A stretch of DNA of 64,000 nucleotides. Origin: Devosia pacifica. Lineage in GTDB: Bacteria > Pseudomonadota > Alphaproteobacteria > Rhizobiales > Devosiaceae. Shown here piece after piece: positions 1 through 8,876 of this stretch. The notes under the pieces are model-generated. The model searched no databases. It was given only the letters and a program-made list of their open reading frames with translations, and was not told the origin of the DNA. The translations under genes and the position numbers were made by a program. Every line of letters begins with the position of its first letter. Positions within the stretch are counted from its first letter, which is position 1. Location of the stretch: contig NZ_BMZE01000002.1 in assembly GCF_014652635.1 (NCBI RefSeq), positions 291,562 through 355,561 of the forward strand, read 5' to 3'.

Positions 1-54
1 GCCTCCTTCAGGCTGCGGCGCGGCGGTGTCTCGCGTACCGCCACGGCCGCGGGA

Positions 55-1815
55 TCACGCGGATACACGTGCGGCGTCCTTCAGCTGCCATCCCTGGGCA
101 AAGTGATTGACGCCGGTCTTCGACCACGCCTCGAAAACCTCGAGATAGGTGCGCACGACACGCGGCGGATCAAGGCTTTCAGGTGTACCCAGAAGCCACG
201 AGCGCTTCGCCAATGGCGCTGAGCTAAAGGCGATCAGAAAGGGGGCGAGCAGCAGCGGCAGCGCCACCGGCAACACCCACACCAGGCTATCAAACGTTAA
301 CACCGCGGTAACACCAATGGCGCTGATGCCGAGGGCGACGATCCACCAGCTGGCGGCGAACCCCTCCGACAGAGTTACCCTGCTGCCATCGCGCGCCGTT
401 GCCGGCCACCCGCCATCCGTTCCGAGAAGGGTCTGGGCGATGGCGCGAGTCTGCAGCACCAGCATGACCGGCGCCATCACGGTAGAGAAGGCGATCTCGA
501 CCAGCACCGATATCAACACCGCTCCCGTGCCGCCAAAGCGCTTGTTGCGCCCATCGAGCAGGCCCCTGAGGACGATGAGTAGCTTCGGCAGTACGAGGAT
601 CGAAAACACTGCGATTGCCAGCGCCATCAGCCCGGCCTCGGCTTCGAGCATGACGGAATCGGCGAAGACGCGCTGCGGCATGACGCTGGCCAAGAGGCTA
701 GTGAGGAGCAGTGCCAGCCATAGGGGCGAGGCGAGATAGGCCATGATGCCCTGCAACAACGTGAACCGGCTCCACCACAGCAGGCGCGGGGCGCCAAGAA
801 TGCGACGATGCTGGAGATTGCCCTGGCACCAGCGCCTGTCGCGCTTGGCATATTCGATCAGATTGTCCGGGCCTTCCTCGAAAGAGCCGCCAAGGCGGGG
901 ATCGACGTGTACCTGCCAGCCGCCACGCGCCAGAAGCGCCGCCTCGACATAATCGTGGCTGAGGATATGCCCGCCATGCGGCGCGGGACCCGACAGTTCG
1001 GGCAATCCACAGCAAGCGGCGAAAGCCGACATGCGCACGATCGCGTTGTGTCCCCAATAAGGCCCCTCGTCGCCCTGCAGCAGCGCGGCGCCACGGGCGA
1101 AGTGCGGTGAAAAGCACCCGGCGGAAAACTGCATGCAGCGCCCGAAGAACGAGCGCGCCGCGATGACCCGTGGGACCGTCTGCAAGAGACCAAGCCGAGA
1201 ATTCTCGTCCATGCGCTGAGCCATTTCCACAATGGTCTCACCGGACATCAGGCTATCGGCATCGAGGATCAGAGCGTAATCGTAGGCGGCGCCTGAGCGA
1301 GACACGAAATCTTCGATATTGCCGGCCTTGCGTCCGATATTGCGCTCGCGGCGACGGTAGTACACCCGACCGGCGGCGCCTGGCTCGTCCAACAGCCTTG
1401 CGAACCAATCTGCTTCCTCAGCCGCCACCGCGTCACGCGTCGTGTCCGAGAGGATGATGAAGTCGAACCGGCTCTCAGCCCCCAAACGCACAAGGTCGCG
1501 GTTCATCGCGGCGATGCGCGCAAAGCTTGCCTGGGGATCCTCATTATAGACCGGCATCAATATTGCCGTGCGACCGCGAGGCGATGCTGCCATGGCAGCG
1601 GGTTTCCGGCCTGCGGGCAGAAGAGATCCCACCAGCCCGAAGGACGTTCCGAGCACCAGCCAGAACAAGGTGATGGCCAGCAACGCGGTTCGCGCCCAGT
1701 CTAGCCAACTCGCACCGCCAGCCGTCGCGGAGGCAAAAAACACATAGGCACCGCCGCCGCTTGCACCCAGCGCAAGGGTGACGAGGCAGACACGCGCAAT
1801 GCTGGATGTCTTCAT
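55..1815 (-). CDS. opgH: Glucans biosynthesis glucosyltransferase OpgH (MdoH), main catalytic part
   Basis: Inner-membrane GT2 glucosyltransferase that polymerises UDP-glucose into the backbone of osmoregulated periplasmic glucans. Seen: 586 codons from the first ATG; N-terminal membrane segments at about residues 8-28 and 40-65; a GT2 core with the nucleotide-sugar DAD motif (LDADS, D185/D187), the acid-base region SHDYVEA (about 286-292) and the RDRRWCQGN processivity motif (about 325-333); several C-terminal membrane helices. Homologues normally carry an extra N-terminal tail with an APLAMP motif. Here that tail lies in another frame just upstream (1833-1973), so the ATG at 1815 is probably not the ancestral start. 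It has no Shine-Dalgarno sequence. Downstream of opgG in the same operon. Confidence 0.93.
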   Translation of the reverse strand: MKTSSIARVCLVTLALGASGGGAYVFFASATAGGASWLDWARTALLAITLFWLVLGTSFGLVGSLLPAGRKPAAMAASPRGRTAILMPVYNEDPQASFARIAAMNRDLVRLGAESRFDFIILSDTTRDAVAAEEADWFARLLDEPGAAGRVYYRRRERNIGRKAGNIEDFVSRSGAAYDYALILDADSLMSGETIVEMAQRMDENSRLGLLQTVPRVIAARSFFGRCMQFSAGCFSPHFARGAALLQGDEGPYWGHNAIVRMSAFAACCGLPELSGPAPHGGHILSHDYVEAALLARGGWQVHVDPRLGGSFEEGPDNLIEYAKRDRRWCQGNLQHRRILGAPRLLWWSRFTLLQGIMAYLASPLWLALLLTSLLASVMPQRVFADSVMLEAEAGLMALAIAVFSILVLPKLLIVLRGLLDGRNKRFGGTGAVLISVLVEIAFSTVMAPVMLVLQTRAIAQTLLGTDGGWPATARDGSRVTLSEGFAASWWIVALGISAIGVTAVLTFDSLVWVLPVALPLLLAPFLIAFSSAPLAKRSWLLGTPESLDPPRVVRTYLEVFEAWSKTGVNHFAQGWQLKDAARVSA

Positions 1816-1832
1816 GACACAGCCATTGCGGC

Positions 1833-1973
1833 TTAACGCCAGCTGAGCGCGAACAGCGCTCGCTGCAACAGACCGATGCGCGGCTGCTGAGGGCGCTCTA
1901 GAACCTGCTTGGGCATAGCGAGCGGGGCATCAGGCAGTTCGCCATAAGCGGGGTAGAGCGGCTGATACTTCAT
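1833..1973 (-). CDS. 46-codon ORF: detached N-terminal segment of OpgH
   Basis: Small ORF whose ATG overlaps the opgG stop codon as ATGA, the usual sign of translational coupling. It encodes 46 residues including ELPDAPLAMPKQVL. This matches the conserved LPPEAPLAMPxQSL tail at the extreme N-terminus of OpgH proteins (recalled from the family). It ends at TAA (1835-1833), 17 bases before the ATG now opening opgH. The opgH frame is open upstream of that ATG but contains no better start. The simplest reading is one gene split by a -1 frame change between about 1833 and 1850. Either the gene is truncated, or the sequence has an error, or ribosomes shift or re-initiate. A five-codon ORF ATG GCT GTG TCA TGA bridges the gap and overlaps the opgH ATG. 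Confidence 0.7.
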   Translation of the reverse strand: MKYQPLYPAYGELPDAPLAMPKQVLERPQQPRIGLLQRALFALSWR

Positions 1974-3565
1974 TGATCATCTCTCCACTGATACAGCCAG
2001 GTTTCTGTCAATACGTGCCCGCCCGACACGAGATATGCTTTCAGTTCGATTGGTGCCGGCCCATCCGACGCGACGTCGATGACGAGACGCCAGACACCAC
2101 TTGCCGGCACGTAGGAGAGCGTCGAAGTCTCGACCTTCCCACCCGACGCTGTTGCGAGAACATCGATCGTCGCCCCGCCCGGCAGCGACTCCAACGGACC
2201 GCCGGTGAAGTCGATGACGAATTTTCGCAGGTTGTCGGCATTCTCGACACCCGACACACCGCCCTGCCCGGCAAGCGTTTCGGTGACATACGCGTGATCG
2301 CCGTCCGGCTGGGGCTCAAGGTCGCCCCATATCAGCCGGTAGTTGAATTCACGCGCGTCGCCAGCTTTGACCGGCTCGGACGGAATCCAGAACGCAACGA
2401 TATTGTCGTCGGTTTCCGTTCGTGTCGGAATTTCTATGAGCCTGACCAGCCCCGCCCCCCAATCGCCAAGAGGCTCCACCCGCAAGGAGGGACGGCGCTC
2501 GTAATGGGCGCCAGCATCCTGGTAGGATTCAAAGGCGCGGCCACGCTGGAACAGGCCGAAACTGCGCGGATCGGTTTCCCCGAAATAGGAGTTTCCGAGC
2601 GTCGCGGTGTTGTTCAGCGGCCGCCATAGCCGCTCACCGGTCGCCCGCTCGATCGCAAGCCCGTTGCTATCATGGACCTGGGGCCGATAGTCATCGAACC
2701 CGGACCGATTGACGTCGGAGAACACGAACATCGACGTTAACGGCGCAACGCCCAGTTCGCGCACGTCATGACGGAAGAACAGTCGCGCCGTCACCTCCAT
2801 GCTGGTCTCCTGACGATCGGGACCAGCGGGCGTGATGACGAACCGGTAAGCACCGGTGACGCTCTCGCTCTCAAGCGCCGCATAGATGGTCAGCGGTTCG
2901 CCGGCAACCGGCCGCTCCAGATAGAATTCGCTGAAGCGCGGAAACTCTTCCGGCCCCTCGCCCCAGGAGTTGATGACGAGACCACGCGCGCTCAGCCCGT
3001 AAATATTGTCCCGCCCAAGCGCCCGGAAGTAACTGGCACCAAGGAACGAGACCAGCTCATCAAAGGCACCGTCACGGTTGAGTGGGTGATTGATCCGAAA
3101 GCCGGCGATACCGGGGAAATCGTCATGCCCGAGCTCTTCAACGAGTTCCGGGTCGTGGTAGTCGAAGTCATCGGCGGAAAACAGAAGCGGCGTGGCTTCG
3201 CCACCAGACACCTCATAAAGTTTCACCGGCTCAGGGTAGAGCCAGCCGGGATGAAACGCATGCAGGTGATACTGCGCGTCGTTGTCCTGCCATCTGGCAT
3301 TTTCGGCTCGGAACTGAATCCGCCGATACCCATCATAATCGAGTTGCGCCAAAGGTGCCGGCAAGGCAGCAGGGGGCGCCGCATGTGCCGTTGTCGCACG
3401 CTGTCGCATGCGTTCGGCGAGGGCATCAAAATCGAAAGGCATGGATTGGGCGGAGGACTCATCCGCCGAGGCCGGCACCGCGAAGCCGGTACCGAGCAAT
3501 CCCAAGGCAGCCATGCCGCCAAGAAGGGTTCTCCGGCTAAGCCGGGGAGCATCCGAGCTACTCAA
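1970..3565 (-). CDS. opgG: Glucan biosynthesis protein OpgG (MdoG), periplasmic
   Basis: Periplasmic protein needed to release and branch osmoregulated periplasmic glucans made by OpgH. Seen: a twin-arginine-type signal (SRRTLLGG, then a hydrophobic stretch ending near VPASA), followed by the all-beta MdoG fold with characteristic PFDFDALAERMRQRA and NRSGFDDYRPQVHDSNG segments. An upstream in-frame ATG at 3658 would add 31 residues with no signal-peptide logic. I prefer the TTG at 3565, which has AGGAA about 8 bases ahead and puts the Tat motif near the N-terminus (531 residues, normal for the family). The stop codon overlaps the next ATG in the operon. Tat export is inferred from the motif only. 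Confidence 0.92.
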   Translation of the reverse strand: MSSSDAPRLSRRTLLGGMAALGLLGTGFAVPASADESSAQSMPFDFDALAERMRQRATTAHAAPPAALPAPLAQLDYDGYRRIQFRAENARWQDNDAQYHLHAFHPGWLYPEPVKLYEVSGGEATPLLFSADDFDYHDPELVEELGHDDFPGIAGFRINHPLNRDGAFDELVSFLGASYFRALGRDNIYGLSARGLVINSWGEGPEEFPRFSEFYLERPVAGEPLTIYAALESESVTGAYRFVITPAGPDRQETSMEVTARLFFRHDVRELGVAPLTSMFVFSDVNRSGFDDYRPQVHDSNGLAIERATGERLWRPLNNTATLGNSYFGETDPRSFGLFQRGRAFESYQDAGAHYERRPSLRVEPLGDWGAGLVRLIEIPTRTETDDNIVAFWIPSEPVKAGDAREFNYRLIWGDLEPQPDGDHAYVTETLAGQGGVSGVENADNLRKFVIDFTGGPLESLPGGATIDVLATASGGKVETSTLSYVPASGVWRLVIDVASDGPAPIELKAYLVSGGHVLTETWLYQWRDDQ

Positions 3566-3801
3566 GCAATAAATTCCTGTAACGCAATCAGGTCCATACC
3601 TTGCAGCAAGTTGTAACTTCAGTGACACGCGAAAAGTTGATGCATGGCTCCCTTGCATTTTCGGAATGGCGGGATTCGGGCAGCACCGTAGCTATTGTAA
3701 GGCCAAATGACAGGTCTTCAAACGGCCTGGCTGATTGCGGCGCGGAACGCATCGTCCCATGCGCTGTTCACTACCGACGCAGCGGCCAAGGAGACCCCAC
3801 C

Positions 3802-4215
3802 ATGTTCGAGCATTTCGTTGACGCACAGCGGGACGTTTTTCCGCAGGTGCTTGCGGAGCTGCGTCGCGGGCAAAAGACGTCGCACTGGATGTGGTTCGTA
3901 TTTCCGCAGCTTGATGGCCTCGGCAGCAGTGACATGGCCAAACGCTATGCCCTCAAATCGGTACACGAGGCGGCGCAATATCTGCATCACCCGGTGCTCG
4001 GGTTGCGGCTGGAGCAGGCGACAGAGCTGGTGGAGGCTCACGCCGGCACACTCAGCGCTTACGATATCTTCTCAAGCCCCGACGACATGAAGTTTCACGC
4101 CTCAATGACGCTGTTCGCCAAGGCCAGCCCTTCACGCGAGATCTTCATGACAGCGCTTGCGGATTTCTTCGATGGCGAAGAGCACCAGAAGACGTTGGAA
4201 CTGCTTCGGCGCTAG
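3802..4215 (+). CDS. DUF1810 family protein
   Basis: A 137-residue soluble protein of the DUF1810 family, whose function is not known. Recognisable family features are the N-terminal FVDAQRDVFPQVLAELRRGQKTSHWMWFVFPQL block and the later AYDIFSSPDDMKFHASMTLFA segment. The frame is open from 3601, but AAGGAG at 3788-3793 lies 8 bases before ATG 3802 and the family normally starts here. It is divergent from opgG and convergent with tsaE. The two stop codons share one CTAG, so each gene ends in TAG on its own strand with a 4-base overlap. Confidence 0.88.
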   Translation: MFEHFVDAQRDVFPQVLAELRRGQKTSHWMWFVFPQLDGLGSSDMAKRYALKSVHEAAQYLHHPVLGLRLEQATELVEAHAGTLSAYDIFSSPDDMKFHASMTLFAKASPSREIFMTALADFFDGEEHQKTLELLRR

Positions 4216-4640
4216 CCTGCCCGCACCAATGAATAATGACGCCCTTGCCTGTCAGCGGGCAAAGCGAGGCTGATCCGGATATCCGCTCGCTCAAGAAGCT
4301 CGGGCGCCCGTTCGGCCCACTCAACGAGAAGGATCGCACCCGGATCGTCGAACAGGCCGAGCTCAAGCAGTTCGTCGGGATCCCCGAGGCGATAAAGGTC
4401 GGCATGAAGGATGGTCTGTTCGCCCGCCACATAGGGCTGAACCAGTGCGAAGGTCGGCGAGGGCACTTCAAGGTTCGGATCGCCCGCCAGTGTCCTGATC
4501 ATCGCCCGCGCGAGCGCAGATTTGCCGGCGCCGAGATCGCCTTCGAGGCTGACGATCTCGCCAGGCTTGAGCAGCGCAGCCAACTTGGCGCCGAGGGCAT
4601 CGGTGGCGTCGGGATCTGCAAGCAGCCCTTCGGCGTCCAT
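4212..4640 (-). CDS. tsaE: tRNA threonylcarbamoyladenosine biosynthesis ATPase TsaE
   Basis: P-loop ATPase that cycles the TsaB/TsaD complex during synthesis of t6A37 on ANN-decoding tRNAs. Seen in 142 residues: Walker A GDLGAGKS near residue 35, the PSPTFALVQPY segment, HADLYRL and LLVEWAER, all standard TsaE blocks. The start ATG at 4640 sits one base past the divL stop codon, with GGAGT inside the end of divL as ribosome site. A longer frame to 4703 would run into divL and add non-family residues. It is the last gene of the minus-strand ahcY-divL-tsaE run. Confidence 0.95.
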   Translation of the reverse strand: MDAEGLLADPDATDALGAKLAALLKPGEIVSLEGDLGAGKSALARAMIRTLAGDPNLEVPSPTFALVQPYVAGEQTILHADLYRLGDPDELLELGLFDDPGAILLVEWAERAPELLERADIRISLALPADRQGRHYSLVRAG

Positions 4641-4641
4641 G

Positions 4642-7110
4642 CTACTCCGCCACGCCGGCGAGGGCCGCATCGCGCGGCAGATTGACGACAAGCCGGCTGC
4701 CATGGGGATCGCGGCGCTCGGCCGTTACCGTGCCGCCGTGAAGATTGACGAACGTACGCACGATGGTCAGCCCAAGCCCGGCACCACGCTGGCGCCCGCC
4801 AGCGGTCGGGGCATCGATATGGGCGTGAATGGCCTCACGCATCTCATCGGTCAGCCCCGGACCTTCGTCTTCGATGACGAAGAGCATGCGATCGCCGCGG
4901 GTCGAGATTTTCAAGGCAATCTCGCCGCCAGGCGGCGAGAAGCGCGCCGCGTTCGACAGCAGATTGTAAAGGATCTGAACCATGCGCGTTCCATCGGCGA
5001 CGAAGGGCGGCATATCGTCCTCGATGTCGACGACAAGGTTCACCGGCTTTTCGCCGCCGACTTCGGGGAAGGTTGCCGAAAGCCCGGCCCGCGCCTTTTC
5101 AACAAGCGCGCTGATATCCTGCAGTTCCGGCTTCAGTTCAGCAATGCCGGCATCGACATTGGCAAGATCGAGAATGTTGTCGATCAAAACGCCCAGGGTT
5201 ACCGAGGAGGCACGGATATAATCGGTATAGGAACGCTGACGCTCCGACAGCACCGCACCATCCGCGGCCAGCAGATCGGCGAAGCCAATAATGTTGGTCA
5301 GTGGCGAGCGCAGTTCGTAGGACACGTTCTGGATGAAGGCGTCCTTGAGTTGATCGGCGGCAATCAGCGCGTCATTGCGTTCCTTGAGGACGCGGCTGTA
5401 ATTGGCGCTTTCGGTTACATCGAGGAAGGTCATCATGGTCTGCCCGTCGGGCAGCCTGGTGATGGCGTAATCGAGCAGCCGGCCGTCGGCCCGATTGATG
5501 CGGCCGGTGGTGTCGGTGCGGGTCGGATTGAGATCGATAATGCCGCGCTTGAGGTCGCGCCAGATCGGCTGACCATCCTCGGGCATCACGCGTCCGCAGG
5601 CCTCAGCGATCTGGTCGATATGCGGGTTCTGTCCGAGTTCGGAAATTGGCAGCTTCCACAGGGACATCAGCCGCGGGTTGCTGAGGGTGAGCCGCCCATT
5701 GGTGCCGAACACCGCCACCGCTTCCGACAGCGCGTTGAGCGATTCACGCTGAACGCTCGACAGCGCCCTGTTGGTCGATTCGAGTTCGAGCCGGGCGGTA
5801 ATGTCCTCGAAAACATAGATGACGCCGCCCTTGGGGCCGGCCGGCGCCGCAATGGCGCGGATGGTGCGACCGTCCGGCAGGTGCCAGGGCTCGTCTTCGC
5901 GCGGCGCCTCGAGCTTGTAGGCCGTGAGGTGCTGCGAGCGCCATGCGTGATAATCGGGCACCGGCGGGAGCAGACCATCGGTGCGCAGCTTGTCGAGGAT
6001 CGCCCGCTCGTCCAGCCCCGGCGTGAGGAAATCGCTCCCCAAGCCCCAGAACTCGGCATAGGCGCTGTTATACTGCACCAGTTCCTTGTCCGGACCGAAG
6101 ATTGCGATCGGCGTCGCCAGCATATTGATGACGCGCCCCATATGCGCGATGCCGAGCGAGCCGCCGGTTTCGAGGTCGCGATCGAGGGGGACCAGATAGC
6201 CGGCAGTGCCGCCATCGAGGACGGTCTCGACCCATTTGTGGCGGCCTTGTGTGGCCAGATCGATCTCGAGCGTTACCGGCTCGCCGCCGTCGATCATGGC
6301 GCGGCGGCGCTGCACCTGTTCGCGATCGATGAGTTCTGGCGGGGCGGATTCACTGCCAGACAGCCCCAGCGCCTCGGCTAGACGCAAATATGCGCCGTTG
6401 GCAAAGATCAGGCGATCATTGCTGTCACGCAGGAACGCAGGCTTTGAGAGCAGCGACAGCAGATCACAGAATTCGGCGCGCATCGCAGCCGTTGAGCCGA
6501 TCGCCGCAGGGTTTGGCGCTGCCTGGCCTGGCCGGAACCGTACGGCGGCGCTGCCGCCAAGCACCCAACCGGCGGCGCGCACCAGGCGATGGTCGCGTGT
6601 GGTGAGGCTGGTTTCGAACGCATGGCCGTCCGTGCGCAGCCCTTCGACCAGCCGGGCGAGCCGTTCGGCCTCGTCGAAATCGAGCCAGCTCGAGAATTTG
6701 AGAACGGCGTCGCTGCGCCGGCCGGCTGGCAGAATGGCGCTGGCCTGCCCAAGGATCTTCGGGGTGCCCTCGACGTTTTCGGGCCACAGGATGGTGACTT
6801 CCCGGCTGCCGGACAGCAACGCTTCGTATTCATCGACAAGCGCGCGCAGGCTGGCAATCTGCTCGAGCGCACGTCGGTCTCGCCTGCGGCTCTCCTGCAT
6901 CACGGTGCGGATGATACCCACTGCGATAACGGCAAAGGCCCCGGCACCGATCGCGATGGCCAGCGGCGCCGCGCTCGACAGGGCACTGGCCTTGAGATCC
7001 TGAGCCACGACAACTGAGGGTGCCATAACGCTGAAACAACTCGCCCAAGAGACGAATCCAATACGTTTCCGGAAGCGTTCCGGCGCCATTGTCGGACCTC
7101 GCGATGCCAT
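4642..7110 (-). CDS. divL: DivL-like PAS sensor kinase with Tyr at the phospho-acceptor site
   Basis: Membrane-anchored multi-PAS protein with a histidine-kinase-like C-terminus. Seen in 822 residues: hydrophobic N-terminus and a membrane segment (about 45-68), at least two PAS regions (about 225-270 and 335-445, with a third-like stretch 465-570), a DHp helix and an HATPase domain with N box (LLSNAARFS), DEGPGL and GAGLGL. The expected His of the H-box is Tyr598 (FIQNVSYELRSPL). The same substitution defines Caulobacter DivL, which modulates CckA and the CtrA cell-cycle pathway rather than acting as an ordinary kinase. The ahcY-divL-tsaE neighbourhood is also typical of rhizobial divL. Start could be ATG 7110 or ATG 7089 (MAPERFRKR). 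The catalytic role is inferred, not shown. Confidence 0.82.
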   Translation of the reverse strand: MASRGPTMAPERFRKRIGFVSWASCFSVMAPSVVVAQDLKASALSSAAPLAIAIGAGAFAVIAVGIIRTVMQESRRRDRRALEQIASLRALVDEYEALLSGSREVTILWPENVEGTPKILGQASAILPAGRRSDAVLKFSSWLDFDEAERLARLVEGLRTDGHAFETSLTTRDHRLVRAAGWVLGGSAAVRFRPGQAAPNPAAIGSTAAMRAEFCDLLSLLSKPAFLRDSNDRLIFANGAYLRLAEALGLSGSESAPPELIDREQVQRRRAMIDGGEPVTLEIDLATQGRHKWVETVLDGGTAGYLVPLDRDLETGGSLGIAHMGRVINMLATPIAIFGPDKELVQYNSAYAEFWGLGSDFLTPGLDERAILDKLRTDGLLPPVPDYHAWRSQHLTAYKLEAPREDEPWHLPDGRTIRAIAAPAGPKGGVIYVFEDITARLELESTNRALSSVQRESLNALSEAVAVFGTNGRLTLSNPRLMSLWKLPISELGQNPHIDQIAEACGRVMPEDGQPIWRDLKRGIIDLNPTRTDTTGRINRADGRLLDYAITRLPDGQTMMTFLDVTESANYSRVLKERNDALIAADQLKDAFIQNVSYELRSPLTNIIGFADLLAADGAVLSERQRSYTDYIRASSVTLGVLIDNILDLANVDAGIAELKPELQDISALVEKARAGLSATFPEVGGEKPVNLVVDIEDDMPPFVADGTRMVQILYNLLSNAARFSPPGGEIALKISTRGDRMLFVIEDEGPGLTDEMREAIHAHIDAPTAGGRQRGAGLGLTIVRTFVNLHGGTVTAERRDPHGSRLVVNLPRDAALAGVAE

Positions 7111-7329
7111 TGATACCGCAGAAATCGGCGGCTATGCCGACCGAACGCATACTCGAGCCGCCCGCCGACCATGCACATGCATAGCGCCGGAGCGCCCGAC
7201 GGCCCGAACCCCTGACCGTCGAATCACACCAACATACCGGTCGCCGGAATCGCGTAGAAGAGTCTTCTTGCCTGTGCAAACCGGGTAAATCGGCGATTAT
7301 TCGGGTTGACCAGAGAACGAAACAGCAAC

Positions 7330-7364
7330 CTCGAAACAGAAAAGCCCGCCGGATGGCGGGCTTT
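7330..7364 (-). terminator. Rho-independent terminator of ahcY
   Basis: A perfect 10-bp stem, AAAGCCCGCC (7341-7350) and GGCGGGCTTT (7355-7364) with a GGAT loop. On the minus strand it is followed by TTTTCTGTTT. It lies 25 bases past the ahcY stop codon and separates ahcY from divL. The rest of 7111-7388 shows no gene. Confidence 0.85.
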
Positions 7365-7388
7365 CGCAAGTTCTTCGATTTGGCAAGT

Positions 7389-8786
7389 CTAGTAGCGATA
7401 CTCGCCGGACTTGAAGGGTCCATCCTGCGGCACGCCGATATAATCGGCCTGGGCCTTGCTCAACTTCGTCAGCGTTGCGCCGAGTTTTGCAAGATGCAGT
7501 TCCGCCACCTTTTCGTCGAGATGCTTGGGGAGGACGTGCACCTTCTTTTCCAGCTTCTCGCCGTTGGTCCACAGCTCGATCTGCGCCAGCGTCTGATTGG
7601 CGAACGAGGCGCTCATCACAAACGAGGGATGGCCAGTGGCGTTGCCGAGGTTGACCAGGCGGCCTTCACTGAGCAGAAGGATGCGGCGCTCAGGCGCCAT
7701 CTCGATCATATCGACCTGCGGCTTGATGTTGGTCCACTTGAAGTTGCGCAGCCCCGAGACCTGAATCTCGTTGTCGAAGTGCCCGATATTGCACACGATC
7801 GCCATGTCCTTGAGCTGGCGCATGGCATCGACCGTCAAGACGTCCTTGTTGCCGGTGGCGGTGACGACGATATCGGCGCGCGGTGCAGCGTCCTCGAGGG
7901 TGACGACCTCGAAGCCGTCCATCGCCGCCTGCAGCGCGCAGATCGGATCGATCTCGGTGACGAGGACGCGAGCGCCGGCGCCGCGCAGCGACTGCGCCGA
8001 ACCCTTGCCGACATCGCCATAGCCGCACACGATCGCGACCTTGCCGGCCATCATCACATCGGTACCGCGGCGAATGGCGTCGACCAGCGATTCGCGGGTG
8101 CCGTACTTGTTGTCGAATTTCGACTTGGTGACGCTGTCATTGACGTTGATGGCCGGGAACGGCAGTTCACCGCGCTGGTGCAGCTGATACAGCCGCATCA
8201 CGCCGGTGGTGGTTTCCTCGGAGACGCCACGGATTGCTTCGCGGATCTTCGAATAAAAGTTCGGGTTCTTGGCCAAGCGCTTCTTGATGGTTGCGAAGAA
8301 AACTTCCTCTTCCTCGTTACCGGGATTGTCGAGGATCGATGGATCAGTCTCCGCCTTGGCGCCATTGAGAATGAGCATGGTGGCATCGCCGCCATCATCG
8401 AGGATCATGTTGGGGGTGCCACCATCGCCCCATTCCATCATCCGGTCGGTGAAGGCCCAATATTCCTCGAGCGTCTCGCCCTTGTGCGCGAAGACCGGAA
8501 TGCCGGCTGCAGCGATTGCCGCGGCAGCATGATCCTGGGTCGAGAAGATGTTGCAGCTTACCCAGCGGACATCGGCGCCTAGCGCCACCAGCGTTTCAAT
8601 CAGCACTGCCGTCTGGATTGTCATGTGCAGCGAGCCGGCGATGCGCGCGCCCTTGAGCGGCTGGGCCGCCGCATATTCTTCCCGGATCGCCATCAGGCCC
8701 GGCATTTCGATCTGGGCGATCTCGATCTCGCGCCGTCCGTATTCGGCCAACGAGATATCGCGGATCGCGTAATCGGTGGTGCTCAT
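7389..8786 (-). CDS. ahcY: Adenosylhomocysteinase (S-adenosylhomocysteine hydrolase)
   Basis: Cytosolic NAD-dependent enzyme that splits S-adenosylhomocysteine into homocysteine and adenosine, relieving inhibition of methyltransferases. Seen in 465 residues: NAD-binding [13 protein letters not shown], the substrate segments [14 protein letters not shown] and [13 protein letters not shown], and the C-terminal GEYRY. It carries the roughly 40-residue insert around [18 protein letters not shown] found in proteobacterial and plant enzymes. GGAGC lies just before the ATG. A 22-bp palindrome 66 bases upstream suggests its own regulated promoter, although HPr ends only 90 bases away on the same strand. 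Confidence 0.98.
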   Translation of the reverse strand: MSTTDYAIRDISLAEYGRREIEIAQIEMPGLMAIREEYAAAQPLKGARIAGSLHMTIQTAVLIETLVALGADVRWVSCNIFSTQDHAAAAIAAAGIPVFAHKGETLEEYWAFTDRMMEWGDGGTPNMILDDGGDATMLILNGAKAETDPSILDNPGNEEEEVFFATIKKRLAKNPNFYSKIREAIRGVSEETTTGVMRLYQLHQRGELPFPAINVNDSVTKSKFDNKYGTRESLVDAIRRGTDVMMAGKVAIVCGYGDVGKGSAQSLRGAGARVLVTEIDPICALQAAMDGFEVVTLEDAAPRADIVVTATGNKDVLTVDAMRQLKDMAIVCNIGHFDNEIQVSGLRNFKWTNIKPQVDMIEMAPERRILLLSEGRLVNLGNATGHPSFVMSASFANQTLAQIELWTNGEKLEKKVHVLPKHLDEKVAELHLAKLGATLTKLSKAQADYIGVPQDGPFKSGEYRY

Positions 8787-8851
8787 GAGGTGCTCCGGTC
8801 AATTGAATTTTGCCGGACTTATACGCGCGGGCAGAAGCCCGATCAACTGGG

Positions 8852-8873
8852 GATATAAAGAAAGGTTTATATC
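8852..8873 (-). promoter_or_regulatory. 22-bp palindrome upstream of ahcY, candidate operator
   Basis: Perfect inverted repeat: GATATAAA (8852-8859), spacer GAAAGG, TTTATATC (8866-8873). It lies between the HPr stop codon (8879-8877) and the ahcY ATG (8786). The A/T-rich arms stand out against the GC-rich surroundings. Methionine-cycle genes of many proteobacteria are controlled by ArsR-family regulators (SahR, SamR) through such palindromes; assigning this site to one of them is inference. Confidence 0.6.
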
Positions 8874-8876
8874 TTG

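Noticed and set aside
3566..3658. ATG 3658 as start of opgG
   Set aside because: Would place 31 extra residues before the Tat signal and use up the promoter region shared with the DUF1810 gene.
4522..6381. Long open frame on the plus strand opposite divL
   Set aside because: It lies wholly antisense to a motif-complete kinase gene, has no ribosome site and no family-like sequence. GC-rich third positions create such frames.
8787..8876. SAH or SAM riboswitch before ahcY
   Set aside because: The gap is only 90 bases and is dominated by a DNA-type palindrome; no riboswitch core could be recognised by eye. A covariance search would settle it.
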